From NCBI GenBank assembly GCA_030148985.1, contig JASBSJ010000059.1, positions 44,265-108,264 of the forward strand: DNA of 64,000 bases, read 5' to 3'. Positions within the stretch are counted from its first letter, which is position 1, and each line of letters begins with the position of its first letter. The notes beneath the pieces are model-generated. The model made no database searches and had not been told where the DNA came from. It saw only the letters and a program-made list of their open reading frames with translations. This DNA comes from Sphingopyxis sp. (lineage in GTDB: Bacteria; Pseudomonadota; Alphaproteobacteria; Sphingomonadales; Sphingomonadaceae). The translations under genes were made by a program, and so were the position numbers. Shown one piece after another: positions 1-9,591 of the stretch.

Positions 1-75
1 CGCGAGGTGGCGGTGATGCAAAGCTATGACGATTTCCTTGCCGCGACGCGGCCGGCCGCGGGGGTCGCGGCATGA
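1..75 (+). CDS. 3' end of an upstream gene (partial)
   Basis: Only the last 24 codons are present, open from base 1 to a TGA at 73-75. The stop overlaps the start of the alpha-amylase gene as ATGA, so the two are probably co-transcribed and translationally coupled. Maltose loci of sphingomonads often carry a flavin-dependent tryptophan-halogenase-like gene here, but the fragment is too short to assign. Confidence 0.55.
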   Translation, partial: REVAVMQSYDDFLAATRPAAGVAA

Positions 76-1874
76 TGCGCCGCCTCGCCGCGCTCGCGCT
101 GCTCGTCGCGCCGCTTCCCGTCGCTGCCGACGAGGCGGCGCTGCGCGCGCGTCCGGCGAGCGACGAGATCATCTATTTCGTCCTCCCCGACCGTTTTGAA
201 AATGGCGATCCGGCGAACGATCGCGGCGGCCTTAAAGGCGACCGCCTTGCCACCGGTTACGACCCCGCGGCGAAGGGTTTTTTCCACGGTGGCGACCTGG
301 CGGGCCTGACGAAGCGGCTGGGCTATATTCAGGGGCTCGGCGCCACGGCGATCTGGTTCGCGCCGATTTTCAAGAACAAGCCGGTGCAGGGCGCGCCGGG
401 GCAGGAAAGCGCGGGTTATCACGGCTATTGGGTGACCGATTTCACGCAGGTCGACCCGCATTTCGGCACCAATGAAGAGTTCAAGGCCTTCGTCGACGCG
501 GCGCACGCCCGCGGCATGAAGGTCTATATGGACATCATCGCCAACCACACCGCCGACGTCATCACCTATAAGGAAGGCGCGGCCGAGGATTTCCGCTACC
601 GCAGCCTCGCCGACTATCCTTATTCGCGCCGCGGCGGCGTCGATGGTCCGGCAATCAACCCCGGTTTTGCGGGTGACAGCCTCGCCACCGCCGATAATTG
701 GGCCAAACTCACCGACCCGTCCTTCGCCTACACCCCCGTGATCCCGAAGGGCGAAGAAAAGGTCAAAGTTCCCGCATGGCTCAACGACCCGATCTATTAC
801 CACAACCGCGGCAACAGCGACTGGGTCGGCGAATCCGCCCTCTATGGCGACTTTGCCGGGCTCGACGATCTTGCGACCGAAAATCCGCGCGTGGTGCAGG
901 GTTTCATCGACATCTTCGGCCGCTGGATCGACGAATTCGGCATCGACGGGTTCCGCATCGACACTGCCAAGCATGTGAACCCCGAATTCTGGCAAGCCTT
1001 CGTCCCCGCGATGCAGGCGCGCGCCACGGCGCGCGGCATCCCCAATTTCCACATCTTCGGCGAAGTCTATATCGACGGCGTCGATCCGGGGTCGCTCGCC
1101 GCCTATACGCACAGCGCGGATCTGCCCGCGGTGCTCGATTTCAGCTTCGCGCGCGCGGTGATCGACAGCGTCAGCGGGACGAAGGGCACCGACCTGTTCG
1201 CGCGCCTGTTCGACGGTGATATTCTCTACAAGGGCGGCGCCGACGCCGCGCTCCAGCTGCCGACCTTCCTCGGCAATCACGACATGGGCCGTTTCGCGAT
1301 GTTCGTGAAACAGGCGAACCCCGATGCGGACGACGCCGAACTGCTCCAGCGCGTGATGCTGGGCCATTCGATGCTGCTGACGCTGCGCGGGGTGCCGACC
1401 ATCTATTATGGCGACGAACAGGGGTTCGTGTCCGACGGCCACGACCAGCTCGCGCGCGAGGACATGTTCGCGTCAAAGGTCGCGGTCTACAACGACAACG
1501 ACCTGATCGGCACCGACGCCACCACCGCCGACGCCAATTTCGACCCCGCGCACCCGCTCTATCGCCATATCGCAGCGCTCGCGGCGATCCGCCGTGACAC
1601 GCCGGCGCTGATGCGTGGGCCGACGAAGCTGCGCGCTTTCTCCGACAAGCCGGGCCTGCTCGCCATATCGCGCTTCGACCCCGACACGGGGCGCGAGGTC
1701 GTGCTGGCGTATAATACGTCTGCGGTGCCGTTGTCGGCGACCATCGCCGTGGATATGAAAAGCGCGGGCTTCACCGCGTTCCACGGCGATTGTCCGGCCC
1801 AGCCTGCGGCGCCGGGCAGCCTCCGCCTCTCTCTCCCCGCCTTCGGCACGATCATCTGCCGGGCCAGCGAATAA
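72..1874 (+). CDS. Secreted/periplasmic alpha-amylase family protein (GH13)
   Basis: A 600-residue glycoside hydrolase of family 13 that should cut alpha-1,4 links in maltodextrins or cyclodextrins outside the cytoplasm. The N-terminus (MMRRLAALALLVAPLPVAA) is a typical Sec signal peptide. The four GH13 regions are visible: I, DIIANHT with D154; II, GFRIDTAKH with nucleophile D297; III, FGEVY with general acid E331; IV, FLGNHD with D404. All three catalytic acids are therefore present. The start overlaps the previous stop (ATGA), and the next gene starts 11 bases after the stop, so it sits in a glucan-utilisation operon. The split between alpha-amylase, neopullulanase and cyclomaltodextrinase activity cannot be settled by eye. 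Confidence 0.93.
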   Translation: MMRRLAALALLVAPLPVAADEAALRARPASDEIIYFVLPDRFENGDPANDRGGLKGDRLATGYDPAAKGFFHGGDLAGLTKRLGYIQGLGATAIWFAPIFKNKPVQGAPGQESAGYHGYWVTDFTQVDPHFGTNEEFKAFVDAAHARGMKVYMDIIANHTADVITYKEGAAEDFRYRSLADYPYSRRGGVDGPAINPGFAGDSLATADNWAKLTDPSFAYTPVIPKGEEKVKVPAWLNDPIYYHNRGNSDWVGESALYGDFAGLDDLATENPRVVQGFIDIFGRWIDEFGIDGFRIDTAKHVNPEFWQAFVPAMQARATARGIPNFHIFGEVYIDGVDPGSLAAYTHSADLPAVLDFSFARAVIDSVSGTKGTDLFARLFDGDILYKGGADAALQLPTFLGNHDMGRFAMFVKQANPDADDAELLQRVMLGHSMLLTLRGVPTIYYGDEQGFVSDGHDQLAREDMFASKVAVYNDNDLIGTDATTADANFDPAHPLYRHIAALAAIRRDTPALMRGPTKLRAFSDKPGLLAISRFDPDTGREVVLAYNTSAVPLSATIAVDMKSAGFTAFHGDCPAQPAAPGSLRLSLPAFGTIICRASE

Positions 1875-1885
1875 GCGACCATAGC

Positions 1886-3529
1886 GTGACATCCAACAAG
1901 CCTCTCGTTCAGGACCAGTCCGCGCCCGCCGCGGATGCCGACACCCCATGGTGGAAGGGCGCGGCGATCTATCAGGTCTATCCGCGCAGCTTCGCCGATT
2001 CGAACGGCGACGGCGTCGGCGATCTTGCGGGCATCACCGCGCGGCTCGATCATATCGCCAGCCTTGGCGTCGATGCGATCTGGCTGTCGCCTTTCTATCC
2101 CTCGCCGATGGACGATTTCGGTTACGACATCGCCGATTATTGCGGTGTCGATCCGATCTTCGGCACGCTCGCCGATTTCGACGCGCTGGTGGCGCGCGCC
2201 CATGCGCTGGGGCTGAAGGTCACGACCGACCTCGTTTTCGCGCACACGTCCGACCAGCACGCCTGGTTTGCGGAGAGTCGCGCGAGCAAGGATAATGACC
2301 GCGCCGACTGGTACGTCTGGGCCGATGCGCGGCCCGATGGCTCGCCGCCGACCAACTGGCAGTCGGTGTTCGGCGGCCCCGCATGGACGTGGGATGCGCG
2401 GCGCGGCCAATATTATATGCATAATTTTTTAAGCTCGCAGCCGCAGCTCAACGTCCACAACCGCGCCGTGCAGGACGCGCTGCTGGATGTCGTGCGCTTC
2501 TGGCTCGACCGCGGCGTCGACGGCTTTCGCATCGACGCGATCAATTTTTCGATGCATGACCCGGAGCTGCGCGACAATCCGCCCGCGCCGCCATCGAACA
2601 AGGTCCGCACGCGCCCCTTCGATTTTCAGCAGAAAATCTATAATCAGTCGCACCCCGACATCGCACTCTTCCTCGAACGCATCCGCGCGCTGACCGACGA
2701 GCGCGACGGCCGCTTCACCGTCGCCGAGGTCGGCGGCGACGATGCCGATCGCGAAATGAAGCTGTTCACCGCGGGCAACCGGCGGCTCAACAGCGCCTAT
2801 GGCTTCAACTTTCTCTACGCCGACCGGCTGACGCCGCAGCTGGTGCGCGAGGCGGCCGACGCCTGGCCCGATGCGCCGGGCGTCGGCTGGCCGAGCTGGG
2901 CGTTCGAAAATCACGACGCGCCGCGCGCGGTGTCGCGCTGGACGCCCGAAGGCGCCGACCGCGCGGCCTTTGCGCGCATGAAGATGGCGCTGCTCTGCGC
3001 GCTGCGCGGCAATATCATCCTCTATAATGGCGAGGAGCTGGGGCTCGACCAGGTCGATATTCCCTTCGATCAGGTCAAGGATCCCGAAGCGCGCAAGAAC
3101 TGGCCGCTCACCCTGTCGCGCGATGGGGCGCGCACGCCGCTGCCGTGGGCCGCGGCGGCGGCCAACGCGGGCTTTTCGGACGCCGACCCCTGGCTGCCGC
3201 TCGGCCCTGCGCACCGCGACCTGGCCGTCGATCGGCAACAGGATGATCCGGACTCGCTGCTCAACCTCACCCGCCGCCTCGTCGCGCTGCGCGCCGACCA
3301 CCCGGCGCTGCGCCTGGGCGGCAACGCAAACTGGGTCGCCGCGGGCGACCTGCTCGCCTTCGATCGCATCGCCGGGGATCAGCGCATTCGCTGCCTCTTC
3401 AACCTCGGCGGCGGCACGATCGACATATCGGCGCGCACGGACGGCGGCACGCCGCTTATCGCGCTGAACGGCGCCGACGACGCGGCGCTGCCGCCGTGCG
3501 GCGCGCTCTGGCTCAAAATGGAAGGATGA
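1886..3529 (+). CDS. Alpha-glucosidase (GH13, oligosaccharide type)
   Basis: A 547-residue cytoplasmic enzyme that should release glucose from maltose and short maltodextrins. It opens with the GH13 exo-enzyme pattern WWKGAAIYQVYPRSFAD and has no signal peptide. Catalytic regions: DLVFAHTSDQH (D115), GFRIDAINF (nucleophile D217), VAEVGGDD (general acid E281) and FENHDAPR (D344). Region I has Ala-His instead of the usual Asn-His, and GFRIDAINF resembles the GH13_23 glucosidases of sphingomonads and Halomonas as I recall them. I chose the GTG at 1886 because it lies just after the previous stop and close to the conserved WWK; an in-frame ATG at 1790 would add 32 residues inside the upstream gene. 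The following gene's start overlaps its stop. Confidence 0.92.
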   Translation: MTSNKPLVQDQSAPAADADTPWWKGAAIYQVYPRSFADSNGDGVGDLAGITARLDHIASLGVDAIWLSPFYPSPMDDFGYDIADYCGVDPIFGTLADFDALVARAHALGLKVTTDLVFAHTSDQHAWFAESRASKDNDRADWYVWADARPDGSPPTNWQSVFGGPAWTWDARRGQYYMHNFLSSQPQLNVHNRAVQDALLDVVRFWLDRGVDGFRIDAINFSMHDPELRDNPPAPPSNKVRTRPFDFQQKIYNQSHPDIALFLERIRALTDERDGRFTVAEVGGDDADREMKLFTAGNRRLNSAYGFNFLYADRLTPQLVREAADAWPDAPGVGWPSWAFENHDAPRAVSRWTPEGADRAAFARMKMALLCALRGNIILYNGEELGLDQVDIPFDQVKDPEARKNWPLTLSRDGARTPLPWAAAAANAGFSDADPWLPLGPAHRDLAVDRQQDDPDSLLNLTRRLVALRADHPALRLGGNANWVAAGDLLAFDRIAGDQRIRCLFNLGGGTIDISARTDGGTPLIALNGADDAALPPCGALWLKMEG

Positions 3530-3531
3530 TC

Positions 3532-5571
3532 ATGCGCCGCCTTGCTCCCCTCGCGCTCCTCGCCGCTACGGTTCCCGCCGCCGCGCAACAGGCGCCCGCG
3601 CCGGTCACTGCGGCCTCGCCCGACGGCAGCCTCGTCCTGACCGTCGCGACCGACAATGACGCGCGGCCCACCTGGTCGCTGTCGCGCAAGGGCAAGCTGC
3701 TCATCGCGCCGTCGAAGCTCGGCTTCATCATGACCGATCGCATGGGCCTCCAGCGCGGTTTCAAAATCGAGAGCGTCGAACGCGCGAGCGCCGACAGCCG
3801 CTGGGAGCAGCCCTGGGGCGAACGCCGCTTTGTGCGCGACCAGCATAACGAACTGCTCGTCCGCTTCCGCCAGGATGAAAGCTGGGGCGGCCATGCGATG
3901 AACCTGCGCTTCCGCCTGTTCGACGACGGCATCGGCTTCCGCTACGAACTGCCCGAACAGGACGGCCTCAAGACCGCGAAGATCGCCGACGAGATCACCG
4001 AATTCGACATCGCGCCCGAGGGCACGGCGTGGTGGATCGCGGGCGGCGAATGGAACCGCTACGAACAAGTCTATCAGCAGACGCCGATCGACGCGGTATC
4101 GACCGCGCACACCCCGATCACCATGCGCCTCGCCGACGGCACACACCTCGCGTTCCACGAGGCCGCGCTCGTCGATTATGCCGGCATGTGGCTGAAGCGG
4201 GTCGAAGGGCGCAAGTTCCGCGCGACGCTGGCGCCCGCGTCGCAGGGGTCACGCGTCGTGCGCGACCTGCCGTTTGCGACGCCGTGGCGGACGATCCGTA
4301 TTACCGATGACGCTGCGGGGCTGGTCGAAAGCGACCTCGAACTCAACCTCAACGAACCCAACAAGCTGGGCGATGTCAGCTGGGTCAAGCCGATGAAATA
4401 TATCGGCATCTGGTGGGGCATGATCCGCGGCGACTGGAGCTGGGCCGAGGGGCCGAACCATGGCGCGACGACCGAGCGCACCAAGCAATATATCGATTTC
4501 GCCGCCAAGCATGGCTTCGGCGGCGTGCTCGTCGAGGGCTGGAACAAGGGTTGGAACGGCAACTGGTTCGGCCATGGCGACGAATATAGCTTCACCCAGG
4601 CCTATCCCGATTTCGACCTGAAGGCCGTGACCGACCATGCGCGCAAAAAGGGCGTCACGCTGATCGGCCATCACGAAACCGGCGGCAATATCGCGGTCTA
4701 TGAAGCGCAGCTCGACGATGCGATGAAGCTTTACGGCCAGCTCGGCGTCAAGGCGGTCAAGACCGGCTATGTCGCCGACGCGGGCGGCATCATCGCGCCG
4801 GGCGCTGCCCCCGACGACAAGGTGATGGAATGGCACGACGGCCAGCGCCAGGTGCAGCATCATCTGAAGGTCGTTCAGGCGGCGGCGAAATATAAGGTCG
4901 CGGTCAACCCGCACGAACCGGTGAAGGACACGGGCCTTCGCCGCACCTATCCCAACTGGGTCGCCCGCGAAGGCGCCCGCGGCATGGAATATAATGCCTG
5001 GGGCGCCTTCGCCAACGGGCCCGACCATGAACCGACGCTCGTCTATACGCGAATGCTGTCGGGGCCGATGGACTATACGCCGGGGGTGTTCAGCCTGCAG
5101 GGCGCCCAGGGCGTGCCGATGACCTCGACCCTCGCGAAGCAGCTCGGCCTCTATCTCGCCATCTATTCGCCGATCCAGATGGCCGCCGACTTCATCGAAA
5201 ACCTCGAAGCGCATCCGCGCGAGCTCGACTTCGTGAAGCAGGTGCCGACCGACTGGGCCGAAAGCCGCCTGATCGCGGGCGCGGTCGGCGATTATGCGAT
5301 TTTCGCGCGCAAGGACCGGGCGAGCGCCGACTGGTATGTCGGCGGCGTCAACGACGGCACCGAGCGCACGCTGACGCTGTCGTTCGATTTCCTCGAACCC
5401 GGCAAGACCTATACCGCGACGATCTGGAAGGATGGCGAAGGCGCAACCTATCTGACCGACGCGCGCCGCAACATCGCTTATGACACGATCAAGGTGAAAA
5501 AGGGCGACACGTACAAGCTCTGGCTCGCCCCCGGCGGCGGCGCAGCGATGCGGCTCGCGCCCGGCCGCTAA
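3532..5571 (+). CDS. Secreted GH97 alpha-glucosidase (SusB-like)
   Basis: A 679-residue family 97 glycoside hydrolase, probably periplasmic, acting on alpha-glucans with the other two hydrolases. A signal peptide (MRRLAPLALLAATVPAAAQQ) precedes an N-terminal beta-sandwich and a TIM barrel. Glutamates expected of the calcium-dependent inverting GH97 enzymes are present: HHETGG (E382), NPHEPVKDTG (E462) and GMEYNAW (E486). The last two are 24 residues apart, as are E508 and E532 of Bacteroides SusB. The ATG at 3532 follows GGAAGG by six bases; an in-frame ATG at 3526 overlaps the upstream stop but lacks spacing. It closes the visible operon. Confidence 0.93.
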   Translation: MRRLAPLALLAATVPAAAQQAPAPVTAASPDGSLVLTVATDNDARPTWSLSRKGKLLIAPSKLGFIMTDRMGLQRGFKIESVERASADSRWEQPWGERRFVRDQHNELLVRFRQDESWGGHAMNLRFRLFDDGIGFRYELPEQDGLKTAKIADEITEFDIAPEGTAWWIAGGEWNRYEQVYQQTPIDAVSTAHTPITMRLADGTHLAFHEAALVDYAGMWLKRVEGRKFRATLAPASQGSRVVRDLPFATPWRTIRITDDAAGLVESDLELNLNEPNKLGDVSWVKPMKYIGIWWGMIRGDWSWAEGPNHGATTERTKQYIDFAAKHGFGGVLVEGWNKGWNGNWFGHGDEYSFTQAYPDFDLKAVTDHARKKGVTLIGHHETGGNIAVYEAQLDDAMKLYGQLGVKAVKTGYVADAGGIIAPGAAPDDKVMEWHDGQRQVQHHLKVVQAAAKYKVAVNPHEPVKDTGLRRTYPNWVAREGARGMEYNAWGAFANGPDHEPTLVYTRMLSGPMDYTPGVFSLQGAQGVPMTSTLAKQLGLYLAIYSPIQMAADFIENLEAHPRELDFVKQVPTDWAESRLIAGAVGDYAIFARKDRASADWYVGGVNDGTERTLTLSFDFLEPGKTYTATIWKDGEGATYLTDARRNIAYDTIKVKKGDTYKLWLAPGGGAAMRLAPGR

Positions 5572-5636
5572 GGCGGGCGCGCACCCCACACCAAAGAGCG
5601 GTGGCCAGCCGCCGGGCGCTATGCTTAAAGGCGCCC

Positions 5637-7907
5637 ATGGCTGGCGATCGCCCCCGCTACAAACGCTACGACCGCCCCGCCGGCGGCTGGGCCGCCGCGG
5701 CTGCGACGGCAAAGGTGCTGCTCGAACAGAGCGTCGTGACCAAGGGGTCGCGCGCGCTCCTCTCGATGAACCAGCCCGGCGGGTTCAAATGCCCCAGCTG
5801 CGCCTTCCCCGACGCCGCCTGCACCAAAAAGCTCGAATTTTGCGAAAATGGCGCCAAGGCGCTCGCGTACGAAGCCACGAAATTTCGCGTCACGCGCGAC
5901 TTTTTTGCGCAGCACAGCGTCACCGAACTGATGGCGCAGTCGGACTATTGGCTCGAAATGCAGGGCCGGCTGACCGAGCCGATGCGATACGACGCCGCCA
6001 CCGATCATTATGTGCCGGTCGGCTGGGACGAAGCCTTCGCGCTGATCGGCCGCCATCTTCGCGCGCTGGACAGCCCGCACCGCGCCGAATTCTACACCTC
6101 GGGTCGCACCCCGAATGAGGCCGCCTTCCTCTATTCGATCTTCGTGCGCGAGTTTGGCACCAACAATTTTCCCGATTGTTCGAACATGTGCCACGAACCG
6201 ACCAGCCGCGGCCTGCCGCCGTCGATCGGCATCGGCAAGGGCACGGTGATCCTCGAGGATTTCGAGCACGCCGAGGCGATTTTCCTGATCGGCCACAATG
6301 CGGGGACCAATGCGCCGCGGATGATGACCCCGCTCGTCGAGGCGCGCAAACGCGGGGTGCCGATCGTCGCGGTCAATCCGATGCCCGAACGCGCGCTGAT
6401 CAAATTTACCGAGCCGCAAGACATCGTCCAGATGGCGACCTTCGGCTCGACCGAGATAACGAGCGAGTTTGTCCATATCCGTATTGGCGGCGACCTCGCG
6501 CTCTTGAAGGGCATGATGAAGGTGCTGTTCGAGCGCGACGCCGCGGGTGAGGCGGTGCTCGACCATGGCTTCATCGCAGACCATACCGACGGCCTCGCGG
6601 CGCTGCGCGCCGATGTCGAGGCGCAATCGTGGGACGCGATCACCGCCGCGGCAGGGATCGACGAGGCGCAGATCCGCCGCTGCGCCGACATCTATATCCG
6701 CTCGAACGCGACGATCATCTGCTACGGCATGGGCGTCACCCAGCATCAGCGCGGGTCCGAGCTGGTCCAGCAGGTCGCGAACCTGCTCCTCCTCCGCGGC
6801 AATTTCGGCAAGCCCGGCGCGGGCATTTCGCCGATCCGCGGCCATTCGAACGTGCAGGGCGACCGCACCGTCGGCATCGACGAGCGGCCCTCGGCCGCCT
6901 ATCTCGACCGCGTCCGCGACGTCTTCGGTTTCGATCCGCCGCGCGAACAAGGGCATCACAGCGTCGAGGCGGTCGAGGCGATGCTGGCGGGCGAAGCCAA
7001 AGTCTTTATCGGCCTCGGCGGCAATTTCGTCCGCGCGGTCCCCGATACCGACCGCGCCTATGCCGCGATGCGGCAGCTCGACCTGACGGTCGGCATCGCG
7101 ACCAAGCTCAACCGCGGGCACCTCGTCCACGGCAAGGACGCGCTGATCTTGCCGGTGATCGCGCGGTCCGAACGGATCGAAACCGTAAGGGGCGAACAGT
7201 TTGTGACGATCGAGGATTCGATGTCGAACGTCACCGCCTCGCGCGGCGTGCTCGACCCCGCGAGCGAGCATCTCTTGTCCGAGGTCGAGATCGTCTGCCG
7301 CATGGCGATGGCGACGCTGCCGGACAGCAAGGTCGATTGGGCCAGCTATATCGACGATTACGGTCTGATCCGCGATAAAATCGCCGACGTCTATCCCGCA
7401 ATCTACGAAGGCTTTTCGCAGCGTATCCAGGCGCCGATGGGCTTTCACCTCGACATCCCGCCGCGCCGCCGCATCTGGGCGACGGCGACGGGCAAGGCCA
7501 ATTTCCTCGTCCTGCCGGGGCTCGCGGTGAATGCGCCGGTCGACGATCCCGCGATGCTGCGCCTCGCGACGGTGCGCTCGCACGACCAGTTCAACACGAC
7601 GATCTACAGCTATAACGACCGCTATCGCGGCGTTTACGGCGACCGGATGGTGCTGTTCATGAACGCCGACGACAGGATCGATCGCGGCCTCGCCGCGGGC
7701 GCACGCGTCGCGCTCGAAACGATCGCGGGCGATGGCGTGACGCGGCGCGTCGAGGGGCTGACGCTGATCGACTATCCGATGTCGCGCGGTTCGGTCGCGG
7801 GCTATTATCCCGAACTCAACCCGCTCCTCCCGCTCGCCTTCCACGACCGGGTAAGCGGCTGCCCCGCCGCCAAGGCGATTCCGGTGCGGGTTGTGGCGGC
7901 GGGTTAG
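5637..7907 (+). CDS. YdeP-like molybdopterin oxidoreductase (FdhF-related alpha subunit)
   Basis: A 756-residue cytoplasmic molybdenum (bis-MGD) oxidoreductase of the YdeP/TIGR01701 group, related to formate dehydrogenase H. The substrate is unknown; E. coli YdeP is linked to acid resistance. An unusual cysteine set, CPSCAFPD with C52 and C55 plus C62 and C69 (FCENGAK), replaces the classical N-terminal iron-sulfur motif. The active-site loop reads SNMCHEPTSRG (C185), typical of this group, rather than the selenocysteine loop of FdhF. The C-terminal domain carries the MGD-binding pattern around HDQFNTTIYSYNDRYRG. The start ATG at 5637 gives the family N-terminus; a GTG at 5601 is also in frame. 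It converges on fdhD-mobA, whose products mature this cofactor. Confidence 0.9.
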   Translation: MAGDRPRYKRYDRPAGGWAAAAATAKVLLEQSVVTKGSRALLSMNQPGGFKCPSCAFPDAACTKKLEFCENGAKALAYEATKFRVTRDFFAQHSVTELMAQSDYWLEMQGRLTEPMRYDAATDHYVPVGWDEAFALIGRHLRALDSPHRAEFYTSGRTPNEAAFLYSIFVREFGTNNFPDCSNMCHEPTSRGLPPSIGIGKGTVILEDFEHAEAIFLIGHNAGTNAPRMMTPLVEARKRGVPIVAVNPMPERALIKFTEPQDIVQMATFGSTEITSEFVHIRIGGDLALLKGMMKVLFERDAAGEAVLDHGFIADHTDGLAALRADVEAQSWDAITAAAGIDEAQIRRCADIYIRSNATIICYGMGVTQHQRGSELVQQVANLLLLRGNFGKPGAGISPIRGHSNVQGDRTVGIDERPSAAYLDRVRDVFGFDPPREQGHHSVEAVEAMLAGEAKVFIGLGGNFVRAVPDTDRAYAAMRQLDLTVGIATKLNRGHLVHGKDALILPVIARSERIETVRGEQFVTIEDSMSNVTASRGVLDPASEHLLSEVEIVCRMAMATLPDSKVDWASYIDDYGLIRDKIADVYPAIYEGFSQRIQAPMGFHLDIPPRRRIWATATGKANFLVLPGLAVNAPVDDPAMLRLATVRSHDQFNTTIYSYNDRYRGVYGDRMVLFMNADDRIDRGLAAGARVALETIAGDGVTRRVEGLTLIDYPMSRGSVAGYYPELNPLLPLAFHDRVSGCPAAKAIPVRVVAAG

Positions 7908-7947
7908 CGCGTGCCCGCTCGGACACAAACATAGCCCTATTTTCCTC

Positions 7948-8023
7948 GTCATCCCGGCGAAGGCCGGGATCTCGCCGTTGCGTCAGAATGCGAGGGAGAG
8001 ATTCCGGCGTGCGCCGGAATGAC
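7948..8023. repeat. Interspersed inverted repeat, family R1 (degenerate right arm)
   Basis: The left arm GTCATCCCGGCGAAGGCCGG starts a palindrome whose right arm (ATTCCGGCGTGCGCCGGAATGAC) is diverged. It lies between the convergent oxidoreductase and mobA genes, where it could serve as a two-way terminator. Other copies: 9465, 16861 and 26929, plus single arms at 25366 and 31494. Confidence 0.85.
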
Positions 8024-8060
8024 GATTACTAAAAGGCCGTTACCTTCCGGCGCTAACGGT

Positions 8061-8573
8061 TCAGCCTTTCGCCAGCCGCTCAAGGTCGGCAACGCTGTTG
8101 ATATTGGGCAGCGCAAAATCGCACTGCACCGCGCGCGCGCCGATGCGGCGGGCAAAGGCGCGCATCGCCAGGTCGCCGTCTGCCTCCAGCATCGCTTTCA
8201 ACTCGCCCAACGCCGCGACGGGCCACAGCCCGATCACCGGCTGGCTGTCGAGGAAAGCCGGGGCGGGGGACAGCAGTGCGGCAAGGTCGGCGGGCAGGCG
8301 CACGCAATCGACCGGCGCGCTCAGCAGCCGGTCGAACCCCTGTGCCGCCGCATGATCCAATGCCCCCGCGATCGCGCCGAGCGGTCCCATGCCGGGGCGC
8401 GGCCAGTCGGCGATGCCGTCCGCACGCCCGACGACGACCACCGCGTCGCAATGCGGGGCAAGCGCGGCGCGCGCATGGTCGAGCAGCGTGCGACCGTCCA
8501 GCATCGCCAGCGCCTTGTCCGACCCGAAACGGCGCGACGCCCCACCGGCAAGGATCGCGCCGAGTGTCCTCAT
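8061..8573 (-). CDS. mobA: Molybdenum cofactor guanylyltransferase MobA
   Basis: A 170-residue nucleotidyltransferase that joins GMP to molybdopterin to form MGD, needed by bis-MGD enzymes such as the neighbouring oxidoreductase. It has the N-terminal GTP-binding signature LAGGASRRFGSDKA and the SAPVDCVRLP segment that corresponds to the metal-binding aspartate loop. The start at 8573 gives MRTLGAILAGG, the normal N-terminus, and overlaps the fdhD stop as ATGA, so translation is probably coupled. At 170 residues it is slightly shorter than E. coli MobA (about 194), but the domain looks complete. Confidence 0.92.
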   Translation of the reverse strand: MRTLGAILAGGASRRFGSDKALAMLDGRTLLDHARAALAPHCDAVVVVGRADGIADWPRPGMGPLGAIAGALDHAAAQGFDRLLSAPVDCVRLPADLAALLSPAPAFLDSQPVIGLWPVAALGELKAMLEADGDLAMRAFARRIGARAVQCDFALPNINSVADLERLAKG

Positions 8574-9373
8574 GCGATCATGCCCTGCGGATCGGCGATC
8601 ACCAGCGCCGCGTCGGGCCGCGCGAGCGCGACGAGCGTCAGCCCCGCCGCCGCCGCGCGCGCCGCGGCCAGACTCGTCGGCGCCGAGATGGTGACGAGCA
8701 TCGGGCATCCCGCGCGCACCGTCTTTTCGACCAGCTCATAGCTGCACCGCGCCGACAACAGGATGAAACCCTCGCCCGCGTCGATCCCCGCCCGCGCGAG
8801 CGCGCCGATCAGCTTGTCGAGCGCATTGTGCCGCCCGACATCCTCGCGCACCAGCCGGACCGCGCCCGCGGGCGAGCAAAAGGCGGCGGCGTGCGCGGCG
8901 CCCGTCGCGCGGCCGAGCGGCTGATGCGCCTCGATCGCCGCCAGCGCAGCGGCGATGGCCGTGCGGTCGGTGCTGATGCGCGCGGTCACCGGCGGCAACG
9001 GACGCAGCACCTCCTCGATATTCGCGATCCCGCACAGGCCGCAGCTGCTCTCGCTCACCCGCGTCCGCGCGCGTTCGAGCGCCGCGGCGTTGCGCTCCGC
9101 GCTCAGCCACAGCCGCAGTGCCAAGCCGCCTTCGATCGGCTGCGCGTCGATCCGCCGGATGTCGGCGGGCGCCGCGATCAGCCCTTCGCTCAGGGCAAAG
9201 CCGACGGCATAATCCTCCAGGTCCGCGGGCGTCGCCATCATCACCGCATAGGCAATGCCGCCAACCTCCACCGACACCGGCGCCTCGACGGCGATGCAGC
9301 GATCCAGCGCGGCATCGCCGGGCTCGCCAAGGCCGAGGCGGCGGACGGGAAGGTCGATCATTTCGCCAGTCAT
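8570..9373 (-). CDS. fdhD: Formate dehydrogenase accessory sulfurtransferase FdhD
   Basis: A 267-residue protein that passes sulfur from a cysteine desulfurase to the molybdenum cofactor of formate-dehydrogenase-type enzymes. The family's CxxC motif is present as SSCGLCGIANI, followed by REDVGRHNALDKLIG and the SARCSYELVEK block near the C-terminus. The start at 9373 is preferred because the extra eight residues from 9397 are not family-like. It overlaps mobA by four bases. FdhD plus MobA beside a YdeP-like enzyme implies that the oxidoreductase is active and needs a sulfurated bis-MGD cofactor (inference). Confidence 0.94.
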   Translation of the reverse strand: MTGEMIDLPVRRLGLGEPGDAALDRCIAVEAPVSVEVGGIAYAVMMATPADLEDYAVGFALSEGLIAAPADIRRIDAQPIEGGLALRLWLSAERNAAALERARTRVSESSCGLCGIANIEEVLRPLPPVTARISTDRTAIAAALAAIEAHQPLGRATGAAHAAAFCSPAGAVRLVREDVGRHNALDKLIGALARAGIDAGEGFILLSARCSYELVEKTVRAGCPMLVTISAPTSLAAARAAAAGLTLVALARPDAALVIADPQGMIA

Positions 9374-9464
9374 GCATGCACGATAGCCTATTGGCATGGG
9401 CTTGTCTCAACCCGGCCGCAGGGGGTGCGGCGGTTTTGGGGTGGATTCCTGACCTTCCCTTGTC

Positions 9465-9541
9465 CGTCATCCCGGCGAAGGCCGGGATCTCGCCGGAGTG
9501 GTAAACCGAGAGGGTGAGATCCCGGCCTTCGCCGGGATGAC
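9465..9541. repeat. Interspersed inverted repeat, family R1
   Basis: A full two-arm copy: GTCATCCCGGCGAAGGCCGG..., about 25 bases of loop, then the mirror arm ending CCTTCGCCGGGATGAC. It lies between the 5' end of fdhD and the 3' end of the LysR gene. With the copy at 7948 it brackets the fdhD-mobA operon. Confidence 0.9.
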
Positions 9542-9591
9542 GATAGTGGTATGTCCGCAACCGCCCACAAGCTTCCGTTTCTCTCCCACCC

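Noticed and set aside
5625..7952. A 775-codon open frame on the minus strand opposite the molybdopterin oxidoreductase
   Set aside because: It mirrors the codon pattern of the real gene in high-GC DNA and its sequence is low-complexity Arg/Ala/Asp-rich with no motif; the plus-strand enzyme is beyond doubt.
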